A DNA stretch of 64,000 nucleotides from Planosporangium spinosum (GCF_049999945.1 NZ_JBLYUB010000001.1:248001-312000); one strand, 5' to 3'; numbered from the stretch's first letter, positions 25,158 through 33,968 are shown. Notes: generated by a model not told the origin, from the sequence alone. Numbers and translations: made by a program.

Positions 25158-25537
25158 CTCCTCGCCCTTCGGTCATGTCCTGGGTTGGCTTCGGTACCTG
25201 CCCGGACCTCGCCGGTCCGCCGACCGGCGTCGGCTCCGGCCCGGTCGTTCGTGACCCACGTCAGCAGGCCGCTGTGGTCCTGGAACACAAAGTCCCGGCT
25301 GTCGTCTCTGACCTTGGCACCTCGGTGGAAGATGAGTTGGAGCCGGTCCCGGGGGTGAAGTTTGAAGGTCACCCTGTCTTCGCCTCCGTAGCGGAAGCTG
25401 GGTGCCTTCCACTTCACATGCTCGGTGATCTGTTCGTTCGAGTCCAGGATCGCGATTCTCAGTTGTTCCACCCCCTCCTTCAAGGGGTGTACCAACGCCG
25501 CCACGAACCGGTCGACTTCTGCTGTCTTGTTCCGCAC
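25154..25537 (-). CDS. DUF1801-domain protein
   Basis: 127-residue YdhG/DUF1801-type protein. HPLKEGVEQLRIAILDSNEQ is the N-terminal helix, ITEHVKWKAPSFRYGG is the signature strand region, and VTFKLHPRDRLQLIFHRGAK continues the sheet. The last 25-30 residues after WVTNDRAGA are Arg/Gly-rich and unlike the helix that normally ends the domain, so a late frameshift or natural divergence is possible. It is coupled by a 4-nt overlap to the alpha/beta hydrolase downstream. Confidence 0.85.
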   Translation of the reverse strand: MRNKTAEVDRFVAALVHPLKEGVEQLRIAILDSNEQITEHVKWKAPSFRYGGEDRVTFKLHPRDRLQLIFHRGAKVRDDSRDFVFQDHSGLLTWVTNDRAGADAGRRTGEVRAGTEANPGHDRRARR

Positions 25538-25704
25538 CGGTCTCCACCTCGTCGCCGAGTACTGGTCAGTCGCATACGAAACCGTCGTGGCATCTGTTAA
25601 CCACGACCCTGGTAACCGTTGCCACTTCCCCCCACCGATTCATCCGGTGGGGTACGCGCGGGCGCATCAGCGCATCGGGTCGGGTCGGATACCGCTGAGG
25701 GTAT

Positions 25705-26766
25705 TTACGGCAGATTGGCATACACCTCCGGGACCATCTCGGCAACCTCGTCCGGGAACGCGACGAACGGCGTCGCGGCCACCGTCCGTTTCGCGCCGTG
25801 GCCGGCGTGCTTCCAGGTTCCGACGACCCGGCCGTCGCTGACGACCGTCGGCCGGAACACCCCGTTGCCGCCCGGAACGATCCGGGCGGCGAACTCGGTG
25901 GGCAGGACGGCGCGACGGTCGGCGTAGCCCAGGATGAACTCGTCGAACCCGGGGAGCAGGAAGACGCCTCGCGCGCGGCGCCGGCAGGTCTTCAGTAGAT
26001 CGGCGGTCCGCGGGTCCATGAAGTACTCCACGCCGTCGACGTCGAGACGGGTGAGCCGCGGGCGGGCGAGCGCGAGCCCCGCCCGGACGTCGGCTGCCAC
26101 CAGGTTGGTCCACCGGGTGAAGTCCTTGACCGTGGCGGGGCCGTGGCTGCGGAAGTAGCGCCAGGCCAGTTCACCGAGCGCCTCCTCACGCTCCGGGCGG
26201 CGCGGATGGGCGATCCACTCGTCGATGAGCACCAGCAGTTGTTCGCCGTCGCGCATCGGCCCGAAGCACACGGTTCCGGTCTGCGCCAGATGCGCCAGCA
26301 GGTGGTAGCCGCGCTGCCCCGCCGTGACCAGACCGCCGTCGTTCCAGGCGGCGAGCAGGTCGTCACGGCGCAACCGGTGGCCACCGGTCAGCGCCTTCAC
26401 GGCCAGCTCCCGGGCCGTCTCCAGGGTGGACGTGTCGAGGCCCAGCTGAGCGTGGCGGGCAGCGGCACCGGCAACCACGCGCGGCGCGGCGAGCCGCAGG
26501 ATCCACGGCAGATCCTCGGCCGCGACGAGGTGGAGGGTGCCCCGCATGGGCCACGACCGGACGATCTCGCCGGCGTCGAGCGCGGCCACGACGACCTGTC
26601 GGGTGCCCGCCGCGGTGCGCAGCGCGACCGAGGTGAGGGCCCCGTTGAGGTCCTGCGCCTGCAGGGCGGTCTGCCAGCGCACGGCGTCGGCCGCGGTCGC
26701 CGCACCGGGCCCGGCGATACGCTGCGCCACCAGTCTGAGCAGCGCGATGTCGTGCAGCGTGGTCAT
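25705..26766 (-). CDS. Winged-helix DNA-binding protein, AlkZ-like (putative DNA glycosylase)
   Basis: 353-residue protein of the HTH_42/YcaQ-AlkZ superfamily. WQTALQAQDLNGA near residue 30 contains the QxQ motif that is catalytic in AlkZ, which unhooks azinomycin interstrand crosslinks. ELAWRYFRSHGPATVKDFTRWT near 200 is the conserved winged-helix block, and the barrel-like C-terminus has FLLPGFDEFILGYADR. Actinomycetes carry several AlkZ-like paralogues for self-resistance or general alkylation repair. No biosynthetic cluster is visible next to it. Base specificity is unknown. Confidence 0.85.
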   Translation of the reverse strand: MTTLHDIALLRLVAQRIAGPGAATAADAVRWQTALQAQDLNGALTSVALRTAAGTRQVVVAALDAGEIVRSWPMRGTLHLVAAEDLPWILRLAAPRVVAGAAARHAQLGLDTSTLETARELAVKALTGGHRLRRDDLLAAWNDGGLVTAGQRGYHLLAHLAQTGTVCFGPMRDGEQLLVLIDEWIAHPRRPEREEALGELAWRYFRSHGPATVKDFTRWTNLVAADVRAGLALARPRLTRLDVDGVEYFMDPRTADLLKTCRRRARGVFLLPGFDEFILGYADRRAVLPTEFAARIVPGGNGVFRPTVVSDGRVVGTWKHAGHGAKRTVAATPFVAFPDEVAEMVPEVYANLP

Positions 26767-26953
26767 CGCCGCACCAGCATGGTCATGGCCGCGTCAGCGC
26801 GGTCGGGGTCGCCACCTGAGAAGCCTCCCGTTCCTGACACCTGGGCATGGGCGTAGCCCATCACACCCGTACGACAAGATCTGTTGGCACCACCGGGAGG
26901 AATCCGATGGCGAACCGGCACGCCCCGATGATCATCACGGTCGTGGGTCCTGT

Positions 26954-27148
26954 TCATGTCGCATTGGGCGACTCGATGTCGATCGACGACCACGCGGGTG
27001 GCGCGGGTCGGGGCGCGGCCAACACGATCCGCGCGCGGGTCGCCGACGCCTGCGCGGTCTTCTGCCGGCGGATCCACCCCTGCAACGTCGCCCGCTCGAC
27101 CTGCGTCAGCTCCAGCAACGCCAGCTTCGGACCGCGACCGTCACCCAT
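26954..27148 (-). pseudogene. IS630-type transposase N-terminal remnant
   Basis: The frame starting at ATG 27148 reads MGDGRGPKLALLELTQVERA, then LQGWIRRQKTAQASATRARIVLAA. This matches the first 40 residues of IS630-family transposases. Beyond about 27020 the similarity ends and the helix-turn-helix and DDE domains are missing. The surrounding 26767-27196 has no other gene. Confidence 0.65.
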
Positions 27149-27196
27149 ACCACTGTCTAACAACACATTGACGACTCAGGACACTAGGTCTGCGAC

Positions 27197-27634
27197 GTGG
27201 CAGCGTGCTGGCACCATGATGCGGTGCTCGGGCAGCGATGGGAAGGCGTGCCGCGACGTGTCCGCCTCATCGTAGGAGCCGAAGCTCTGGTGCTTGGCTA
27301 CGGTGCCGGTGTACATGTCGTCCAGCTGGCCTCGCAGGGCTTCCACCCCTATTCGTGGGCGCCAAGCTGGCTCGCGATCTACTTCACCTCGCTGACGCTA
27401 GCCGATCCGCTGGCAGCGATACTCCTCTGGCTTCGACGTACCGCCGGTCTCTACCTCGCGGTATGCGTACTCGTCACTGACGCACTGGCCAACGGGTACG
27501 CGGTCTACGCGTTGCAGGCCGGGTCCGCTGTCGCCCATGCTTCTCAGGCAGTGATCAGCTTCCTGGCGGTGACGGCGTTGTCGACAGGTCCATTGGTCCA
27601 CCCCTGGCTCTGGCAACACGACACACATCGCTGA
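27197..27634 (+). CDS. Small integral membrane protein, unknown
   Basis: Up to 145 residues with four predicted membrane helices (VRLIVGAEALVLGYGAGVHV, WLAIYFTSLTLADPLAAILL, TAGLYLAVCVLVTDALANGY and HASQAVISFLAVTALSTG). GTG at 27197 is the longest start; GTG at 27224 is as likely. No functional motif is evident and the gene stands alone between the IS630 remnant and a DUF1905 gene. Confidence 0.65.
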   Translation: MAACWHHDAVLGQRWEGVPRRVRLIVGAEALVLGYGAGVHVVQLASQGFHPYSWAPSWLAIYFTSLTLADPLAAILLWLRRTAGLYLAVCVLVTDALANGYAVYALQAGSAVAHASQAVISFLAVTALSTGPLVHPWLWQHDTHR

Positions 27635-27864
27635 TCTCGCCCAATATCGCAGACGAGCTGCGGACAGTCGGCCTACCGTGAAACACGACCTAACGCCGTG
27701 GCCGGACGGAACCGCGCTCGTTCGGTCGTACTGCGGCGTGGTGGAACCCAACGCATGGGCGTACCCGAGATCCGCTCCGGGTGTGGAACACGCTCACCGG
27801 TTCTGGCGGGCAACCGGACGCATGAGCACATCTGCAGGAGTTCGTCGGCACCTATCCTGATCGG

Positions 27865-28152
27865 ATGAAGCTGGAGTTCAGCGGCGAGATCTGGTTCTGG
27901 AAGGGTCCCGCGCCGTGGCACTTCATCACCGTTCCGGATGAGGAATGCGGCGCGCTGGAAGCGGCGTCCGCCCTGGTGACGTACGGCTGGGGCATGATCC
28001 CGGTCACGGCACGGGTCGGGGAAACCGCGTGGAAGACGTCGCTGTTTCCCAAGAACGGGCAGTACATCGTGCCCGTGAAGGCGTGGGTGCGGAAGGCCGA
28101 AGGGCTCGAACTGGGCGACACGGTGTCGGTCCGCCTGGTTGTCGAGGTCTGA
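27865..28152 (+). CDS. DUF1905-domain protein
   Basis: 95-residue beta-barrel protein of the DUF1905 family. FSGEIWFWKGPAPWHFITVP at the N-terminus, WGMIPVTARVGETAWKTSLFP in the middle and YIVPVKAWVRKAEGLELGDTV at the end match the whole family length. The family is widespread in actinobacteria and of unknown function, sometimes fused or adjacent to YdeI/OmpD-like domains. The ATG start lies at the beginning of the conserved domain. Confidence 0.9.
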   Translation: MKLEFSGEIWFWKGPAPWHFITVPDEECGALEAASALVTYGWGMIPVTARVGETAWKTSLFPKNGQYIVPVKAWVRKAEGLELGDTVSVRLVVEV

Positions 28153-28259
28153 TCGGCCGACGGGAGGATCTGCACCTGCACGTCCGGCGAACGGTCCGCG
28201 GTGAGCGCCGCCGCGCCCGGAGCGGGCGGGGCGGCGCCGGCACCACGGTCCGGTCCGGG

Positions 28260-28958
28260 TCAGTCCCGGCTCAGGTCGGCGTAGCGGCGGGCGGCGGCCA
28301 GGGCCGAGCGCACCGCGTCGGCGCCGACCGGTACGCCGGCCTCTCCGACCTCGGGACTCTGACCGAAGTAGAGGTTGGCGTACGCGGCGGTGTCGCGCTG
28401 GAACCGCCAGCCCTCGGCCAGCGGGCCGGCGTCGACACTGTCGTAGCCGATCGCGTCGAGGAACGCGGTCACCGTCGCCTTCGCGTCCGCGTCGTCGCCG
28501 GCGATCGCCAGGGCGCTGCGATCGGGCGCCCCGGCCGGCCGGGCCAGCGAGAGCAGGTGCTTGAAGTAGATGTTGTTGAACGCCTTGACGACCCGGGAGG
28601 TCGGCAGGTGCCGCTGGAGGAGTTCGCTCGTGGTCGTCGACTCGTCGTCGAGGTCGGCGATCTGCCCGTCCCGCTGCGGGTAGTAGTTGTTGGTGTCGAT
28701 CACCACCTTGCCGGCGAGCGGCTCGACGGGAACGCTGCGGTAGGCCCGCAGCGGAACGCTGACGACCACGAGGTCGCCCGCTGCCGCGGCTTCGGCCGGG
28801 GTCGCCGCGCGGGCCCGGGGACCGAGCACCGCGACCAGCTCCTGCAGGCTCTCGGGACCGCGCGAGTTGCTCAGGACGACGTCGTACCCGGCCGCGACAG
28901 CCAGCCTGGCCACGGTGCCGCCGATGTTCCCACTGCCGATCAATCCAAGTGTCGTCAT
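28260..28958 (-). CDS. F420H2:NADP-oxidoreductase-like protein (NADPH-binding)
   Basis: 232-residue Rossmann protein of the NADPH-dependent F420 reductase family, which shuttles hydride between F420H2 and NADP. LGLIGSGNIGGTVARLAVAAGYDVVLSNSRGPES is the complete nucleotide-binding beta-alpha-beta; SNSRGP is the usual NADP-phosphate contact. VVIDTNNYYPQRDGQ and VVKAFNNIYFKHLL are family signatures. The ATG at 28958 is the first in-frame start giving this N-terminus. It is monocistronic. Some family members are dinucleotide-binding proteins of other specificity. Confidence 0.88.
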   Translation of the reverse strand: MTTLGLIGSGNIGGTVARLAVAAGYDVVLSNSRGPESLQELVAVLGPRARAATPAEAAAAGDLVVVSVPLRAYRSVPVEPLAGKVVIDTNNYYPQRDGQIADLDDESTTTSELLQRHLPTSRVVKAFNNIYFKHLLSLARPAGAPDRSALAIAGDDADAKATVTAFLDAIGYDSVDAGPLAEGWRFQRDTAAYANLYFGQSPEVGEAGVPVGADAVRSALAAARRYADLSRD

Positions 28959-29123
28959 GTCCGCCTCAACCTCCGGCGGCCCGGCCCGCATTCCCGGCAA
29001 CAGCGGTCGCGCATCCGACCATGACGGCACCACGACATCTGGTGAGCCGACGACCACGGCGTCCGGTCGGCGCGCGTTTCGCCCGGCACCCCGAGCGGGC
29101 ATGCCGAACCGAGGAGGTGGCCG

Positions 29124-29564
29124 ATGGAGGCAGCGCAGGGGTACCCGCAGATTCGGCAGGTGGTTCTGGACACCCCGAACGCCCGGCGGTTGGCGGAGTT
29201 CTACCGCCAACTGCTGGGACTGCGGTACCGGCCGGGGGACGAGCCGCCAGCCGCCGGCGAGCCGGACCCGCACGGGGAGGACTGGCTGGTGCTGCGGGAC
29301 GCGACCGGCCACAACCGACTGGCGTTCCAACAGGTGTCGGAACTGCCGGGGGCAACGTGGCCGAAGGGCCCGCACCCGCAGCAACTGCACCTGGATCTGA
29401 CCGTGCCGACGGTGGCGCAACTGGAGGTACAGCATCAGCGCGCTCTGGCCCTCGGTGCCCGGCTCCTCTTCGACCGCTCCGACGACGCCGAGGAGCCGCT
29501 TCGCGTGTACGCCGACCCCGCCGGCCATCCTTTCTGCATCTTCGTGGCCCCGGCGGGCCCCTGA
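29124..29564 (+). CDS. VOC (glyoxalase/bleomycin-resistance) family protein
   Basis: 146-residue vicinal-oxygen-chelate protein with two beta-alpha-beta-beta-beta modules. IRQVVLDTPNARRLAEFYRQLLGLRY opens the first, and HLDLTVPTVAQLEVQHQRALALGARLL opens the second, followed by RVYADPAGHPFCIF with the conserved terminal block. The group includes lyases, dioxygenases and drug-binding proteins. An ATG with GGAGG upstream (in GAGGAGGTGGCCG) supports the start. The 228 nt after it hold no gene. Confidence 0.9.
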   Translation: MEAAQGYPQIRQVVLDTPNARRLAEFYRQLLGLRYRPGDEPPAAGEPDPHGEDWLVLRDATGHNRLAFQQVSELPGATWPKGPHPQQLHLDLTVPTVAQLEVQHQRALALGARLLFDRSDDAEEPLRVYADPAGHPFCIFVAPAGP

Positions 29565-29792
29565 ACCGCCCCACGCCCCGGCGGGCCCCTGCACCACCAC
29601 GCGCCCACCGCCGCGCGGATTTCGCGTGACGGCGTCCAACCGCTCAGGCGGCGGTGCGGACGACGGGACCGGACGCGGTGACGCCCCGTGCCCGCCGAGG
29701 CCGTCCGGGAGGCCGTATCCGGCCTGCCGGGCGACGGCCTCGACCGCGTGGGAGACGTCGCCGATCCGGTTGCCTGGCCTCCTGACAGCGCC

Positions 29793-30303
29793 CTACCAGG
29801 GCAGCGTGCCGTACGCCTCGGTGCCGTCGGTGGTCCACAGGTAGCCGTACAGGACCCCGGTCGGGCCGTCCTCGGGCAGGGTGGCGAGGTACACGCTCAC
29901 CTCGGCACCCTGTTGCGGAGTCCGGAACCCGCTGTGCCCGTTGAGGTCGGTCGCGCAGTAGCCCGGGTTGGCCGCGTTGACCTTGATCGGGGTGTCCCGC
30001 AGCTCCTTGGCGTACATCGCGGTGACCATGTTGAGCGCCGTCTTGGACGAGGGGTAGGGCACCGACACCAGCGGCCACAGCGGGTTGGCCGGGTCGGTCA
30101 TCGAGGTGATCGAGCCAACCTCGCTGGAGACGTTGACGATCCGGGCCGCCGCTGCCCGGCGCAGCAGCGGCAGCATCGCGTTGGTGACGGCGACGACGCC
30201 GAAGACGTTCGTCTCGTACACCGCGCGCAGCGTCTCGAGCGTGGTCTCGCTCGGCAGGGCGCTGCCGTCGGCCCGCACGATGCCGGCGTTGTTGTTGCTC
30301 GCC
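29793..30303 (-). pseudogene. Short-chain dehydrogenase lacking its N-terminal Rossmann half
   Basis: From about 30303 leftwards the frame reads NNAGIVRADG, YETNVFGVVAVTNAMLP, RIVNVSSEVGS, YPSSKTALNMV (catalytic Tyr and Lys) and VNAANPGYCATDLNGH. This is a normal SDR from the NNAG motif onwards. The nucleotide-binding TGxxxGxG region, about 85 residues, is missing; upstream sequence instead belongs to another gene on the opposite strand. An open frame continues to an ATG at 30377, but those residues are the reverse of the neighbour and not SDR sequence. It is presumably inactive. Confidence 0.8.
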
Positions 30304-30561
30304 GTCTCGCCCCGGTTCGCCGAGATGTGGGCCGCGCACGACGTCGAGGTCCGCCGGCGGATCGTGAAACGGGTCAACCACCCGGTCGCCGGGCCGCTCG
30401 AGTTCGATTGCCAGGTCCTGCACGTCCCCGACAGCGACCAACGATTGATCGTCTACTGCGCCGCGCCCGGCTCGCCGACGCGGGCGGCGTTCCGCCGGCT
30501 GGCCGAGGAGTCGTCCGCGCGGGCGCCCCGGACCGCCGAGGTCGGGCAGGCACCGGCGTGA
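30304..30561 (+). pseudogene. C-terminal fragment of an MmyB-type XRE regulator
   Basis: The plus strand reads SPRFAEMWAAHDVEVRRRIV, then NHPVAGPLEFDCQVLHVPDS and QRLIVYCAAPGSPTRAAFRRL. This is the end of the MmyB ligand-binding domain found after an XRE helix-turn-helix in many actinobacterial regulators. The helix-turn-helix and first part of the ligand domain are absent. MmyB regulators are commonly divergent from the SDR they control, which fits the truncated SDR joined head-to-head here. Confidence 0.8.
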
Positions 30562-30597
30562 CGACGGCGGTGACCCGCGCGGGCCCGCGACAGGTGC

Positions 30598-31209
30598 TCA
30601 GGCGTGCTGGGGCAGGCGGGTTGCCACCACCCCAGGGACGGTACGCACCAGCACGGCGATCACCTGCCGCTCGACCTCGTCGTCGAACGCCCCCTCGATC
30701 AGGGCGGTGCCGTCGACGACCGCGACGGTCCACCGGCGGCTGCCGCCGGCGTACTCGTCGAGACGGTACTGAGCCTCCTGGCGGATCGTGTCGTCGGTGC
30801 GCACCATGGCGCGCATGATGTCCCGGCGGCTGATGATGCCCACCAGCTCGCCGTCGTCGACGACCGGGATGCTGCGGATGCCGCGGTCGAGCATGAGCCG
30901 GGCGACGTCGGCCACGTCGTCGCCCGGACCAGCCGTCACCACCGACCCCGTCATCACGTCCGCCACGGATGCCGGCCGGGCGGTGGCGGCCTCACCACCG
31001 GCGCTGCGCCACGGATGTACGGCGGGGTCGTCCGGCACCCGGTCACGCAGCAGGTCGGCCTCGCTGACCATGCCCACGACCTCGTTGGCGGCACCGAGCA
31101 CCGGCGCGGCCGCGATGGTGCGGGCGGTGAGCAGGGCCGCGGCATCCTCCACCGGGGTGTCGGCCCGGACGGTGTAAACCGGAGTACTCATGAGGTCCCG
31201 TACGCGCAT
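30598..31209 (-). CDS. CBS-domain pair plus BON domain protein
   Basis: 203-residue protein with two CBS domains (residues 1-130: MRVRDLMSTPVYTVRADTPV, then SVADVMTGSVVTAGPGDDVA with RGIRSIPVVDDGELVGIISR) and a C-terminal BON domain (about 140-200). CBS pairs bind adenosyl nucleotides as an energy sensor; BON domains contact membranes. The closest theme is the mycobacterial DosR-induced CBS protein Hrp1, though BON is an addition. The ATG at 31209 gives the canonical CBS start. It is divergent from pncB, a further DosR-type gene. Confidence 0.9.
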   Translation of the reverse strand: MRVRDLMSTPVYTVRADTPVEDAAALLTARTIAAAPVLGAANEVVGMVSEADLLRDRVPDDPAVHPWRSAGGEAATARPASVADVMTGSVVTAGPGDDVADVARLMLDRGIRSIPVVDDGELVGIISRRDIMRAMVRTDDTIRQEAQYRLDEYAGGSRRWTVAVVDGTALIEGAFDDEVERQVIAVLVRTVPGVVATRLPQHA

Positions 31210-31407
31210 CGCCGTTCCTCCTGCCGGCCGGTGGTCAACGCTCTCCCCCACCGTGCCCGCAGCGCCCCGGCGGCGCCCAGATCCAACCGTCCCGGCCGGA
31301 CAGGAATTTGGTCCCGCCACGGGTCGGCGCCACGGGTCGGCACCTGACCGGTACCGCCGTCCGGCCTGGTGTGATCCGGGCCTGGCCGGGAAGCGTGGTG
31401 AGGAGAT

Positions 31408-31422
31408 CGGTACTCCGTACCG
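31408..31422. promoter_or_regulatory. Palindrome upstream of pncB
   Basis: CGGTAC-TCC-GTACCG is a perfect 6-bp inverted repeat 14 nt before the pncB start and just ahead of its GGGAGG ribosome site. It could hide or expose translation initiation, or bind a repressor. Confidence 0.4.
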
Positions 31423-31435
31423 GACGGGAGGCGGC

Positions 31436-32803
31436 ATGCCCGGGCTGCACACCGACCTGTACGAGCTGCGGATGGCGGCCAGCTACCTGCGTCGCGGCAT
31501 GGACGGGCCGGCCACGTTCAGCCTGTACGTCCGGCAGCTCCCCACCGAGCGGGGGTTCCTCGTCGCCGCCGGCCTGGCCGACGCGCTGGCGTTCCTGGCG
31601 GACTTCCACGTCGACGGCGCCGACCTGGACTGGCTGCACACCACCGGGGGCCTGCCCGCCGAGGCGGTCGACGCCCTGGACGGCGTGCGGTTCACCGGCG
31701 ACGTGTGGGCCGTACCGGAGGGGCGGATGATCTTCGCCGACGAGCCGCTGCTGGAGGTCACCGCGCCGTTCGCACAGGCCCAGCTCGTTGAGACGGCGCT
31801 GCTCAACATCGTCACCCACCAGACCACGATCGCGTCCAAGGCCGCCCGCTGCCGGCTGGCCGCGGGCGACGCCGACCTGGTGGACTTCGCGTTCCGGCGC
31901 ACGCAAGGCCTGGCGGCCGCGATGGCGGTGGCCCGGACGTCGGCGATCGTCGGGTTCGTCGCGACCAGCAACGTGGCCGCGGCCCGCCGCTACGGGCTGC
32001 CGCCCTCCGGCACGATGGCGCACTCGTACGTGGAAGCCTTCCCCGACGAACGCGCCGCGTTCACCGCGTTCGCGGAAGACTACCCGCGCGACGTCGTGTT
32101 CCTCATCGACACCTACGACACCCTGGCCGGGGTACGGACCGCCATCGAGGTGACCCGGCGGCTGCGGCTGCCCGGGCCGATCGGGGTCCGACTGGACTCC
32201 GGTGACCTCGCCGGCCTGGCCGTCGCCGCCCGCCGGCTCCTCGACGAGGCGGGACTGACCGACGCCCGGGTCGTCGCCAGCGGCGGCCTCGACGAGTACG
32301 CGATCGCCGACCTCGTCGCCGCGGGCGCGCCGATCGACGCCTACGGCGTGGGTACGAAGATGGGCGTGTCCGCCGACGCGCCCTGCCTCGACAGCGCCTA
32401 CAAGCTGGTCGCGTACGACGGCCGCCCGGTCATGAAGCTGTCCCCCGGCAAGGTCACCCTGCCCGGCGCCAAGCAGGTCTTCCGGGGCGAGGCCGTCGGC
32501 GACGACCTGCTCGGGCTGCGCACCGAACCCGTGCCGCCCGGCCACACCCTGCTGCTCGGCCCCGTCATGGCGGGCGGTCAGCGGCTGCCCACCACCGACG
32601 AGTACGGCCCGGCCGACGACGCGGCCGCGGCGACCCGCCGGTTCGGCGACGACCTCGCCCGGCTGCCCGAACCGGCCCGCCGGCTGCACCGTCCCGCGCC
32701 GCCGGTACCGGCCGTCACCGCACCGCTGAACCGGCTGCGCCAGCACGTCCTGAGCGGCCTGCTCGACCGGCTGGCGGCCGAACGCCTGCCGGTGTCCGGC
32801 TGA
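31436..32803 (+). CDS. pncB: Nicotinate phosphoribosyltransferase
   Basis: 455-residue enzyme joining nicotinate and PRPP to nicotinate mononucleotide (NAD salvage). The N-terminal LHTDLYELRMAASYLRRG is the family signature. ALLNIVTHQTTIASKAARCRLAAG near 115 includes the conserved active-site His/Thr region, DFAFRRTQG follows, and IGVRLDSGDL plus AYGVGTKMGVS form the phosphoribose site. The ATG at 31436 is set by GGGAGG 5 nt upstream. In M. tuberculosis pncB2 belongs to the DosR regulon; here it lies between a CBS protein and a universal stress protein. A two-domain stress-protein gene follows after 40 nt and is probably co-transcribed. Confidence 0.95.
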   Translation: MPGLHTDLYELRMAASYLRRGMDGPATFSLYVRQLPTERGFLVAAGLADALAFLADFHVDGADLDWLHTTGGLPAEAVDALDGVRFTGDVWAVPEGRMIFADEPLLEVTAPFAQAQLVETALLNIVTHQTTIASKAARCRLAAGDADLVDFAFRRTQGLAAAMAVARTSAIVGFVATSNVAAARRYGLPPSGTMAHSYVEAFPDERAAFTAFAEDYPRDVVFLIDTYDTLAGVRTAIEVTRRLRLPGPIGVRLDSGDLAGLAVAARRLLDEAGLTDARVVASGGLDEYAIADLVAAGAPIDAYGVGTKMGVSADAPCLDSAYKLVAYDGRPVMKLSPGKVTLPGAKQVFRGEAVGDDLLGLRTEPVPPGHTLLLGPVMAGGQRLPTTDEYGPADDAAAATRRFGDDLARLPEPARRLHRPAPPVPAVTAPLNRLRQHVLSGLLDRLAAERLPVSG

Positions 32804-32843
32804 CGCGGAACGACGACAGGCCCACGACGAATCGGAGCGCACG

Positions 32844-33797
32844 ATGAGCCCGCAGGAGACGAGCTCGCAGGGCCGTACCGCCGGAGCCGGGACGCCCGTA
32901 CCGACGGCCGCCACCGGCCCGGTCGTCGTCGGCGTCGACGGCTCCGCCCGCAGCCTGGACGCGGTGGACGTCGCCGCCCGCGAAGCGGCCCTCCGGCGCC
33001 ACCCGCTGCACGTGACCCACGCCTATCTCTGGCCGTACGTGGCTGTCCCGCCCGGAGCGGTGCCGGTGAGCCGGTCCGACGACGCCCTGCGCCGGGACGC
33101 CGAGCGGGTAGTCCGGGAAGCCGTCGACCGGGCCCGGTCAGTCGCGCCGTCGGTGGGGATCACCGGCGAGGTGGACGTCGGGGCACCCGTGCCGGCGCTA
33201 CTGGAGCGGTCGCGTACCGCGACCCTGGTCGTCATCGGCGACCGCGGGCTGGGCGGGTTCACCGGGCTGCTCGTCGGGTCCGTCGCGGTGGAGTTGGCCG
33301 CCCACGCCGCGAGTCCGGTACTGGTCGCGCGCGGCAGCCCGGAACCCACCGGCGACGTGCTGGTCGGGGTCGACGGTTCACCGGCGGGTGAGGTGGCCGT
33401 GGCGTTCGCCTTCGCGGAGGCGGCGCTGCGCGGTAGCGGCCTGGCCGCCCTGTACGCCTGGACCGATCCGGCGTGGTACGACCTCTCCGGCATGCAGTTC
33501 GTGGCCACCGACCCCACCCGGCTCGAGGCCGAGGCCGAGCGGGTACTGGCCGAGCCGGTGGCCCGCTGGCACGAGCGGTACCCGGAGGTGCCGGTACGGT
33601 TCCGGCTGGTCCGCGGCCGGGCCCCCCAGGCGCTCATCGAGGCGTCCGCCGGGGCGCAGCTCGTTGTCGTGGGGTCCCGTGGCCGGGGCGGCTTCACCGG
33701 CCTGCTGCTCGGCTCGGTCAGCCAGGCGCTGCTGCACCACGCCGCCTGCCCGGTCGCGGTCGTCCGCGCCGGGCTGGCCCGCCGGGCCGCGGAGTGA
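32844..33797 (+). CDS. Universal stress protein, tandem two-domain
   Basis: 317-residue protein with two UspA domains. Domain 1 (about 26-165) has VVVGVDGSARSLDA and a GDRGLGGFTGLLVGSV nucleotide-binding loop. Domain 2 (about 170-310) has VLVGVDGSPAGEVA and GSRGRGGFTGLLLGSVSQ. Both loops keep the ATP-binding glycines. The layout equals mycobacterial Rv2623-type proteins, which bind ATP and slow growth under dormancy. It starts 40 nt after pncB and likely shares its promoter. Confidence 0.95.
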   Translation: MSPQETSSQGRTAGAGTPVPTAATGPVVVGVDGSARSLDAVDVAAREAALRRHPLHVTHAYLWPYVAVPPGAVPVSRSDDALRRDAERVVREAVDRARSVAPSVGITGEVDVGAPVPALLERSRTATLVVIGDRGLGGFTGLLVGSVAVELAAHAASPVLVARGSPEPTGDVLVGVDGSPAGEVAVAFAFAEAALRGSGLAALYAWTDPAWYDLSGMQFVATDPTRLEAEAERVLAEPVARWHERYPEVPVRFRLVRGRAPQALIEASAGAQLVVVGSRGRGGFTGLLLGSVSQALLHHAACPVAVVRAGLARRAAE

Positions 33798-33968
33798 GGG
33801 TGCCGTACCGGGTGCCGACAGCGGTGCGCCCATGGTCCTTTCCGTGCCGATTCTGCCGTTCCGCACGACGGACGCACGGTTTTCCTCAACACGCGCGCCT
33901 CCCCGCCGATGACGGCGACATCGCGGGCAGTGTGGCCCGCCGCGTCATGGCGATCGTGGGAGGCCAGC

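Noticed and set aside
27678..27860. 60-codon plus-strand frame before the DUF1905 gene
   Set aside because: No motif, no ribosome site and weak codon bias; probably leader DNA of the DUF1905 gene.
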